DNA of 8,116 bases from Candidatus Nitrosopelagicus sp. (GTDB taxonomy: Archaea > Thermoproteota > Nitrososphaeria > Nitrososphaerales > Nitrosopumilaceae). The stretch's first letter is position 1. Every line of letters starts with the position of its first letter. Position numbers and translations under genes: made by a program. The stretch covers positions 1 to 8,116 of the forward strand of contig JABHJJ010000048.1 of NCBI GenBank assembly GCA_018691945.1. Reading direction: 5' to 3'. Positions 1-4,445 of this stretch are shown piece after piece. The notes beneath the pieces were generated by a model that saw nothing but the letters and a program-made list of their open reading frames with translations, was not told where the DNA came from and searched no databases.

Positions 1-619
1 TATCAACTAATTCTATAAGTTTGTCTGCAGTTGGATCCGGACCTCTTGAACTCTCTTCTAACTCTTCATTTATTGTTGTAACCTCACATCCAATTTTTTT
101 CAATAATTCTGGGGCAACGCTTCTTGCAGCTCCTCCTCCAATATCTAGAGTTACATGTTGGGTTTGATCTAATTGTCCTATAATTTTTACTGCATCTGAA
201 ATATAATCTGATTCTGCAATAATCTCCTTTCCTATTTTTGGTCTTTCTAAATTTCTTTCATTTTTGACTACGTTCAATTCTTTTTCTGTAATGCCTCTTC
301 CATCAATAATGAATTTTAATCCATTCCATTCTAGGGGATTGTGTGATGATGTTATGATTATACCTGCACCAATTTCTTTTGCTTTTCTAAACACAACTGG
401 CGTTGGACTAATTCCTAGATTGTAAACATCAATTCCTCTTTCTAACATAGTGGCTGAAACTAATTTTTCAATCATTTCTCCAGTTGTTCTAGTATCTCTT
501 CCTATGACACATTTTCCATTTTTTATTAATCTAGAAAAACCATCACAAAATTTTATCACATCACTTGGAACGAAATCGTTTCCATACACACCTCTTATAC
601 CTGAGATTGAAATTTTCAC
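1..619 (-). CDS. Phosphoglucomutase/phosphomannomutase family enzyme, N-terminal part
   Basis: Reading the minus strand from a GTG at 619 gives 206 codons before the window edge; the C-terminal half lies outside. The protein starts KISISGIRGVYG, the usual N-terminal G-x-R-G of the alpha-D-phosphohexomutase superfamily. It carries the catalytic phosphoserine loop TSSHNP at residues 90-95 (Ser92 expected to carry phosphate) and then LDIGGGAA at the start of domain II. Family members move phosphate between C6 and C1 of hexose phosphates; archaeal versions act on mannose, glucose or glucosamine phosphate and feed glycan and nucleotide-sugar synthesis. The substrate cannot be told from this half. 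The GTG start is supported by family alignment and by a TATA box centred about 25 bp upstream, which implies a leaderless mRNA. The gene is divergent from tRNA-Thr. Confidence 0.93.
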   Translation of the reverse strand, partial: MKISISGIRGVYGNDFVPSDVIKFCDGFSRLIKNGKCVIGRDTRTTGEMIEKLVSATMLERGIDVYNLGISPTPVVFRKAKEIGAGIIITSSHNPLEWNGLKFIIDGRGITEKELNVVKNERNLERPKIGKEIIAESDYISDAVKIIGQLDQTQHVTLDIGGGAARSVAPELLKKIGCEVTTINEELEESSRGPDPTADKLIELVD

Positions 620-640
620 TTCTTTAAACCAGAAACGCTT

Positions 641-648
641 TTTATAAA
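641..648. promoter_or_regulatory. Palindromic TATA box shared by the mutase gene and tRNA-Thr
   Basis: TTTATAAA is a perfect palindrome. Its centre is about 25 bp from the GTG of the mutase gene on one side and about 25 bp from the first base of tRNA-Thr on the other, the usual archaeal TATA-to-start spacing in both directions. The spacing is seen; bidirectional use is inferred. Confidence 0.6.
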
Positions 649-669
649 CTCTGAGAAGAATTCGTTCGT

Positions 670-743
670 GCCTCGATAGCTCAGCCTGGTAGAGCGAACG
701 CCTCGTAAGCGTTAGGTCGTGAGATCGAATCTCACTCGAGGCT
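670..743 (+). tRNA. tRNA-Thr (anticodon CGU)
   Basis: A full cloverleaf can be drawn. The acceptor is GCCTCGA (670-676) with TCGAGGC (736-742), seven pairs. The D arm is GCTC/GAGC with GG in the loop. The anticodon arm is AACGC/GCGTT around loop CTCGTAA, so the anticodon is CGT at 704-706 and reads ACG (Thr). The T arm is GTGAG/CTCAC. The discriminator is T743, as in other archaeal tRNA-Thr. There is no intron and CCA is not encoded. The T loop is ATCGAAT, with A at the usual T54. A short T run (743-746) follows at once and probably acts as terminator; the pentapeptide-repeat gene ends head-on one base further. Confidence 0.95.
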
Positions 744-744
744 T

Positions 745-2553
745 TTAACTTCTTAATGAGTAATTATCTCTAAATTCAAAATTTGTCTCATAAGGTGGAC
801 TGTTAGGATTTAATTCAAAATTTATCTTACAAATTATTTTGTTGAGTAAATCCTGTTTAAAACAACTATCTGTGTCTGTTTCATCCATCACCACACCATC
901 CAATTTTGCATTCTTAAAATAAGAATTTTGAATTACAGCATTTTTTAGATTTGCATTAGTTAAATCCGCTCCTCCTAAATCCGTATTTTTTAGATTTGCA
1001 TTAGTTAAATCCGCATTTTTCAAATTTGCAGAATTAAGATATGCAAAATCTAGATTTGCATTAGTTAAATCCGCATTTTCTAAATCAATATCTTTTAAAA
1101 TTGCATTTTGAAAATTAACACCTGTTAAATCTATTCCTGTAAGTTTTTGCCCTGACATATGAATTCCATTAAAATCTACTCCAACTAAGTCTGTATCTTC
1201 TAAAACTACTTTCATCATGTATGCTGAACTAAAATTGACACCTTTGAGATTTGCACCGCTTAAATCAGCATCTTCCAAATTTGCACCGCTTAAATCTGTT
1301 CCATATAACTTGGAATGGTTTAGATTTGCACCTGAAAGATTTGCACCTGAAAGATTTGCACCTGAAAGATTTGCACCTGAAAGATTTGCACCTACTAAAT
1401 TAACTCCGGATAAATTTGCACCTAGCAATTCGGTATTAGATAACTCTGTGTATGAAAGATCAGATCCCTGAAAATCAACATGTGCCATTTTATTATTTTC
1501 TAAATTTGAATTTGAAAAATCATTATCCTGTAATTTTGATTCTGAAATATCTATATTACTAATATCTAGATTGGAGAAATTCTTTTCTGATACATTTGAA
1601 TATTTTTGTAATAATTTTATATCAGATTTTTGATTATTCTTAATAATTTCCGTATGAACGGCTACATTCAAATCTGTACCACTAATTTTTGTTGTAGAAA
1701 AATCAATACCAAAAATTTTTGCATTAGTTAAATCCGCTCCTTCTAAATCCGCTCCTCCTAAATCCGCATTTTGTAGATTAGCTTCCCTTAAATCCGCATT
1801 TTGTAGATTAGCTGAATACAAATTACTTCCTTGAAAATTAGCACCCCTGAGTGAATTTCCTGAAAAATCAGATCCAATTAAATTTGATTCTTCAAAATTT
1901 GTCATATGCAAAACTGCTTTTCCTAGATAGGTATATTGCATTTTTGTATGAGCTAAATTTGCACCACTTAGATTTGTATTATGAAATATCTTTTTTGTTA
2001 AATCTTGCCCACAAAAATTTGCATATGATGCATCAACATTTGTAAATTCTGTTTCTGCAAGAATTGTTTTGTAGATATATGCATGTTTTAAAGATGCATT
2101 ATTCAAATTAACATCTTCCATCATTGTATCTCTTAAATCCGCACCATCCAAAATTGCATTTTCCAAATCCGCTTGATACAGATCCGCTCCTCTTAAATCA
2201 ACTCCAAATAATTTTGCATTTCTCAAATCAGCATCTATCAAATTTGCCCCTGTTAGATCAGCACCAGATAGGTCAGCATTATTCAAATTTGCGTCTTCCA
2301 ACGAGATGTATCTTAATACGACTCCTGTTAGATCACATCCTGACCAATCCACGTTAAATTGAGATGAAATTGTCATGTATGTTTCAAATGAGTTATTTGT
2401 TTTAGAATTCTCACATGCATTAATTTTCTTTAATGTTTCTTGATGTTCTATCCCTTTCATACTAGAAAATGAAGTATCTGTTGCACTCCAAACTGTAAAT
2501 ATTAACAATATTATCCCAAGAAAAATAAATGAAACATTGTTAATTTTTTTCAT
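745..2553 (-). CDS. Large exported or membrane-anchored pentapeptide-repeat protein with two solenoids
   Basis: This is a 602-aa protein of unknown function. Residues 8-23 form a hydrophobic segment after MKKINN, so it is a signal peptide or uncleaved anchor, and the rest should lie outside the cytoplasm. From about 71 to 295, Leu, Phe, Ile or Met falls on nearly every fifth residue, in A(D/N)LxG-type units: 45 units without a phase break (A175 is one weak centre). Residues 296-321 are a polar non-repeat linker, and then 47 more units run from about 322 to 558 in a shifted register. Such repeats (Pfam pentapeptide family) fold into a four-sided right-handed beta-helix, four units per turn, so about 11 to 12 turns per block. 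A short tail with C564 and C575 follows. Gyrase-mimic relatives are cytosolic; the N-terminal membrane segment argues against that role. A TATA box 23 bp upstream supports the ATG. Confidence 0.93.
   Translation of the reverse strand: MKKINNVSFIFLGIILLIFTVWSATDTSFSSMKGIEHQETLKKINACENSKTNNSFETYMTISSQFNVDWSGCDLTGVVLRYISLEDANLNNADLSGADLTGANLIDADLRNAKLFGVDLRGADLYQADLENAILDGADLRDTMMEDVNLNNASLKHAYIYKTILAETEFTNVDASYANFCGQDLTKKIFHNTNLSGANLAHTKMQYTYLGKAVLHMTNFEESNLIGSDFSGNSLRGANFQGSNLYSANLQNADLREANLQNADLGGADLEGADLTNAKIFGIDFSTTKISGTDLNVAVHTEIIKNNQKSDIKLLQKYSNVSEKNFSNLDISNIDISESKLQDNDFSNSNLENNKMAHVDFQGSDLSYTELSNTELLGANLSGVNLVGANLSGANLSGANLSGANLSGANLNHSKLYGTDLSGANLEDADLSGANLKGVNFSSAYMMKVVLEDTDLVGVDFNGIHMSGQKLTGIDLTGVNFQNAILKDIDLENADLTNANLDFAYLNSANLKNADLTNANLKNTDLGGADLTNANLKNAVIQNSYFKNAKLDGVVMDETDTDSCFKQDLLNKIICKINFELNPNSPPYETNFEFRDNYSLRS
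944..1074. repeat. Three near-identical direct repeats inside the pentapeptide gene
   Basis: The block TTTGCATTAGTTAAATCCGC and its left neighbour TTTAGA recur at 944-969 and 989-1014, and nearly whole at 1051-1074. The 20-base core also occurs at 1719-1738. On the coding strand these encode ADLTNANLKN-like units. Identity at third codon positions points to recent duplication or gene conversion rather than only protein-level constraint. Confidence 0.8.
1322..1393. repeat. 15-bp tandem repeat (minisatellite) inside the pentapeptide gene
   Basis: The unit AGATTTGCACCTGAA is repeated four times without a mismatch (1322-1381), followed by 12 bases of a fifth copy. On the minus strand it encodes SGANL repeated around residues 387-410. 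As 15 bp equals one pentapeptide, gain or loss of units keeps the frame. Confidence 0.95.
1759..1813. repeat. 25-bp direct repeat, 30-bp period, inside the pentapeptide gene
   Basis: The 25 bases at 1759-1783 recur exactly at 1789-1813 (both begin TAAATCCGCATTTTG). They encode the two SANLQNADL / EANLQNADL units near residues 247-265. The 30-bp period equals two pentapeptides. Confidence 0.88.
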
Positions 2554-2570
2554 CTATTATAAATTGGCGT

Positions 2571-2580
2571 TAAATTATAA
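2571..2580 (-). promoter_or_regulatory. TATA box of the pentapeptide-repeat gene
   Basis: On the minus strand the sequence is TTATAATTTA, centred about 23 bp before the ATG at 2553. This is standard spacing for a leaderless archaeal mRNA. Confidence 0.5.
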
Positions 2581-2590
2581 AAATCAAGAT

Positions 2591-2671
2591 CTAATTTTCA
2601 TCTATTAAAACTTCTATATCTGCTTGAAGTTTTTCTCCAAGTCCCTTCCACCATTCGATCTTTTCTTCCAT
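2591..2671 (-). CDS. Possible 26-aa acidic small protein
   Basis: The minus strand reads MEEKIEWWKGLGEKLQADIE and then VLIDEN before a TAG. The peptide is acidic, has a WW pair and could form one amphipathic helix. I do not recognise it. A TATA-like CTATAAAGG (2706-2698) is centred about 31 bp before the ATG, leaving a leader of about five bases. The same frame stays open upstream and reads IKDYREKILGN before the Met, which looks just as protein-like but has no ATG, GTG or TTG. So the gene may use an unusual start, or it may be the remnant of a longer gene. It is also short enough to be chance. Confidence 0.35.
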   Translation of the reverse strand: MEEKIEWWKGLGEKLQADIEVLIDEN

Positions 2672-2739
2672 GTTCCCCAGAATTTTTTCTCTATAGTCCT
2701 TTATAGATCTGCCGGTATAGTTTTGGTTGAGTTATTGAT

Positions 2740-2925
2740 CTATTTTGATAAATTTTGATCTTGTTTTTTCCTTTGTCGTTTTCGATAAATTATGATTGCA
2801 AGTGTTCCTATTGCACATCCCCAAAAAACTGGCCAACGTAATTCAGAATCCCCCATACCGACAAATGAAACAATTGTTCCACCAATTAGTCCCAAACCAA
2901 GTAACTCTAATCCTTTAGACATCAT
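2740..2925 (-). CDS. Small two-helix membrane protein, unknown function (61 aa)
   Basis: The protein has two predicted membrane segments, about residues 8-23 (LLGLGLIGGTIVSFVG) and 31-46 (WPVFWGCAIGTLAIIIY), joined by a short acidic turn (GDSELR). It ends in a basic tail, YRKRQRKKQDQNLSK. By the positive-inside rule the tail should be cytoplasmic, giving a hairpin topology. I know no named family for it. Two adjacent ATG codons (2925, 2922) are possible; the first fits a TATA-like TTAAAT about 25 bp upstream. It is divergent from a plus-strand gene with the same architecture only 42 bp away. An unusually high share of Gly residues in the helices suggests tight packing or self-association. Confidence 0.7.
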   Translation of the reverse strand: MMSKGLELLGLGLIGGTIVSFVGMGDSELRWPVFWGCAIGTLAIIIYRKRQRKKQDQNLSK

Positions 2926-2939
2926 TAATAATAAAACAG

Positions 2940-2953
2940 ATAAATGATTTAAT
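2940..2953. promoter_or_regulatory. Overlapping divergent TATA elements for the two small membrane proteins
   Basis: On the plus strand ATAAAT (2940-2945) is centred 25 bp before the GTG at 2968. On the minus strand TTAAAT (2952-2947) is centred 25 bp before the ATG at 2925. The two elements almost touch, so use of one promoter may affect the other. Confidence 0.45.
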
Positions 2954-2967
2954 GATTTGGTATTATC

Positions 2968-3186
2968 GTGAACAAATACCTAATGGTGATTATGTGTTGT
3001 ATGTTAATAGGAATCCCAATTGCATATATTGATCCAACTGAAGGTGGTTTACGAGAGGAACCTTACACTGGTTTATTCTTTGTATCAATAGGCGGTGCTA
3101 TTGTTATAATACTTTACAGTTCGATGCAAACTCGTAAAGAACAGCAAAGACTTAGACGTGAAAGAAGAAAGAAATTTAGAAAATAA
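2968..3186 (+). CDS. Small two-helix membrane protein, unknown function (72 aa)
   Basis: The start is a GTG placed 25 bp after a TATA element; an ATG five codons later is the alternative. Two hydrophobic segments are seen, about residues 5-21 (LMVIMCCMLIGIPIAYI) and 36-51 (GLFFVSIGGAIVIILY). The loop PTEGGLREEPYTG between them is acidic, and the tail SSMQTRKEQQRLRRERRKKFRK is strongly basic. This is the same hairpin-plus-basic-tail layout as its divergent neighbour, though I see no clear sequence identity between them. The tail should be cytoplasmic and could bind nucleic acid or acidic lipids; that is only a guess. The stop codon is two bases from the stop of the convergent winged-helix gene. 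Confidence 0.72.
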   Translation: MNKYLMVIMCCMLIGIPIAYIDPTEGGLREEPYTGLFFVSIGGAIVIILYSSMQTRKEQQRLRRERRKKFRK

Positions 3187-3188
3187 AT

Positions 3189-3467
3189 TTATAAATCTAA
3201 TCCAAACGATCCTGCTAGATCTGAAAACTTTTGATATGACTCTAGGTATTGTTTACCTTTTTCAGTAATAACAAATGTATGTCTTCCATCAAACACGATC
3301 TTATTTATCAATCCTGCACCAGTTAAATTCTTTACAAATTTTTCTAATCTAGAATGTGAAAGATTAGCCTTTGTGAGGAGTGATGTAGTTTTGATACCTT
3401 CCTGACCAGTTTGTTCTGTAACTGTTAGTACATCTGCTACAATTTGCATACTGGTTCTATAGGTCAT
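3189..3467 (-). CDS. Winged-helix DNA-binding regulator (92 aa)
   Basis: The protein starts MTYRTSMQIVADVLTVTEQ. Helix-turn-helix elements follow (about 24-50: KTTSLLTKANLSHSRLEKFV), then NLTGAGLINKI and a beta hairpin (FDGRHTFVITEKGKQYLE). This order of helices followed by a wing with TEKG is typical of small archaeal winged-helix regulators of the ArnR1-like/HTH_45 kind, which I recall as numerous in Nitrososphaeria. No sensor domain is present, so the protein probably acts as a dimer, with the C-terminal helix (YQKFSDLAG) as the pairing surface. A TATA box (TTATATC) lies 25 bp upstream of the ATG. It is divergent from the cysteine/histidine protein gene and separated from it by 81 bp that contains repeats and a palindrome; autoregulation is plausible. 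Target genes are unknown. Confidence 0.85.
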   Translation of the reverse strand: MTYRTSMQIVADVLTVTEQTGQEGIKTTSLLTKANLSHSRLEKFVKNLTGAGLINKIVFDGRHTFVITEKGKQYLESYQKFSDLAGSFGLDL

Positions 3468-3485
3468 ATAACAACAAATTCTCTA

Positions 3486-3526
3486 ATGAGATATAAGAGT
3501 ATTACTCAGTCTATTATGAGATAAAT
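3486..3526. promoter_or_regulatory. Divergent promoter region with direct repeats and a palindrome
   Basis: ATGAGATA occurs at 3486-3493 and again at 3516-3523, exactly 30 bp apart (about three helical turns). Each copy overlaps a TATA-like element: TTATATC on the minus strand for the winged-helix gene and GATAAATA on the plus strand for the 193-aa gene. Between them lies the palindrome GAGTA-T-TACTC (3497-3507). The arrangement suggests operator sites, possibly for the adjacent regulator. Confidence 0.45.
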
Positions 3527-3548
3527 AGGCAAAATTTGTTTGTTAAAC

Positions 3549-4130
3549 GTGTCTGATAATCCATCGATCTCTTGGCATGAAGATTTTCTTGGAGTTGCAT
3601 ATCGGTATTTTGACATTAGGATGAATATAGTTTTAATGTTTAATGAGAATAAACCAGCTCGAGATCTATGGTATGAAACCGTGCATTGGTGGAATGATCA
3701 TACAATTAAAATTAGATTTGTAGAAACTGGCGATGATTATTGGTTTGTAATGGGTGCTGACTCTCGACGTCCAGATACTAACAAATATTTTTACAAAATA
3801 CTAGAAAAATCTGAAAATTATGAGCGTTTCAAAAAAGGTCATCAAGGAAGTGCATTTATGAGATTTGGAATTTATTCAAAAAAAACAGTAGATCAGGTTA
3901 AAAATGATGCAAAATGTGATTGTGGACATCGAAAAGACGATCATGATCAAGATTCCTATGCATGTCTTTACGAAGTTTGTGAGTGTAAAAATTTTGATAC
4001 CTTCCAATTAAACATACTAAAAAAGAAAAAAGTTGTTACAAACATCAAATTTTTGTCAGAAGATGATATCAAAGATGATGCATTAGCGTGGAATTGTTTT
4101 AACAGACACAAATACTCTAAAATTAATTAA
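3549..4130 (+). CDS. Protein with CxCGHxxxxH...CxxxxCxC zinc-type motif (193 aa)
   Basis: I chose the GTG at 3549 because a TATA-like element lies 26 bp upstream; a TTG at 3540 would add three residues. Residues 1-110 form a compact region rich in aromatic residues (DLWYETVHWWNDH, GDDYWFVMGADSRRP) that I do not recognise. A cysteine/histidine cluster follows: C123, C125, H127, H132, C139, C144, C146 (CDCGHRKDDH, then ACLYEVCECKNF). This spacing is typical of a short metal-binding knuckle I recall from many thaumarchaeal proteins, where it is appended to varied domains; zinc is the likely ligand. A lysine run (ILKKKKVV) and an acidic C-terminal part follow. No signal peptide or membrane segment is seen, so it is cytoplasmic. 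The function is unknown. The stop codon overlaps that of the convergent 55-aa gene. Confidence 0.8.
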   Translation: MSDNPSISWHEDFLGVAYRYFDIRMNIVLMFNENKPARDLWYETVHWWNDHTIKIRFVETGDDYWFVMGADSRRPDTNKYFYKILEKSENYERFKKGHQGSAFMRFGIYSKKTVDQVKNDAKCDCGHRKDDHDQDSYACLYEVCECKNFDTFQLNILKKKKVVTNIKFLSEDDIKDDALAWNCFNRHKYSKIN

Positions 4131-4294
4131 TCACTCTCGTTGAGACGATTAACTCTGACATGCTTTCCTGGATAAAATTCTTCAAGTTTACTTGAATAAC
4201 ATTTACCACATAGCGGTCCTTCTATCTTCCACTCTGGCATTGGATTGTAAGGTAATTCTCCAATTTCATTTGAACACTGTGTACATTTACCCAT
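4127..4294 (-). CDS. Small zinc-ribbon-like protein (55 aa)
   Basis: The minus strand encodes MGKCTQCSNEIGELPYNPMP and continues to LNESD. Two CxxC knuckles (C4/C7 and C29/C32, GPLCGKCYSSKL) are 21 residues apart, the pattern of a four-cysteine zinc ribbon. Such mini-ribbons often bind nucleic acid or act as protein-protein adaptors; which applies here cannot be seen. The C-terminal part has basic residues (GKHVRVNRLN). A clear TATA box (TTTTATAA, 4325-4318) sits about 27 bp before the ATG, so the mRNA is probably leaderless. The stop (TAA at 4129-4127) shares bases with the TAA of the convergent 193-aa gene in a TTAA. The coding look, the promoter and the knuckles together make it a real gene despite its length. 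Confidence 0.82.
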   Translation of the reverse strand: MGKCTQCSNEIGELPYNPMPEWKIEGPLCGKCYSSKLEEFYPGKHVRVNRLNESD

Positions 4295-4317
4295 ACAATC
4301 TCACCGACCAAATTTGG

Positions 4318-4325
4318 TTATAAAA
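4318..4325 (-). promoter_or_regulatory. TATA box of the 55-aa zinc-ribbon gene
   Basis: The minus strand reads TTTTATAA in the context GATTTTATAACC, about 27 bp before the ATG. This is one of the best TATA matches in the window. Confidence 0.6.
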
Positions 4326-4375
4326 TCATTTGCCGAAAAAAATGACATTAAATACTACTATTTTATACGATCATC

Positions 4376-4433
4376 GGTAATAGTCTGGTCAATGTAACCT
4401 CCTGCAAGATTTTACACTGGCTGGATTGTTACC
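4376..4433 (+). ncRNA. Candidate structured RNA: long imperfect hairpin
   Basis: Bases 4376-4397 pair with 4412-4433 over 22 positions with a single mismatch (A4392/C4417). Sixteen pairs are Watson-Crick and five are G.U when read as plus-strand RNA: T4381-G4428, G4383-T4426, T4386-G4423, G4387-T4422, T4389-G4420. On the minus strand those five become A.C mismatches, so the fold is much better on the plus strand. A TATA-like TTAAATA (4348-4354) is centred about 25 bp before the stem base, so transcription could begin there; a second candidate, TTTTATAC (4361-4368), would start inside the stem. The element lies 12 bp beyond the stop of the AIPR gene, antisense to its 3' region. I do not recognise an RNA family. 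It could instead be a decayed inverted duplication or a transcript-end structure. Confidence 0.45.
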
Positions 4434-4445
4434 TCTAAACTAATT

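Noticed and set aside
450..647. Plus-strand 65-aa ORF
   Set aside because: It lies antisense within the sugar-phosphate mutase gene, whose motifs (TSSHNP) show that the minus strand is coding.
1322..1393. CRISPR array
   Set aside because: The repeats are directly joined 15-bp units with no unique spacers, and they encode pentapeptides.
1217..1471. Plus-strand ORF encoding repeated RFAPE units
   Set aside because: It is the antisense reading of the 15-bp repeats in the pentapeptide gene; periodic DNA keeps all frames open. Promoter and protein logic favour the minus strand.
1851..2357. Two plus-strand ORFs rich in Leu, His and Asn
   Set aside because: Both are shadows of the pentapeptide-repeat gene on the other strand and have no promoter or recognisable domain.
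745..2553. DNA-mimic gyrase protection protein (Qnr/MfpA type)
   Set aside because: The N-terminal membrane segment and the much larger two-block size argue against a cytosolic gyrase mimic.
4298..4310. Possible att site: AATCTCAC also occurs in the tRNA-Thr T arm
   Set aside because: Only eight bases match and no integrase or longer repeat is present, so it is probably chance.
4376..4436. H/ACA or C/D guide RNA identity for the hairpin
   Set aside because: No ACA directly follows the stem, no clear pseudouridylation pocket or kink-turn is seen, and no C (RUGAUGA) and D (CUGA) box pair with guide spacing is present.
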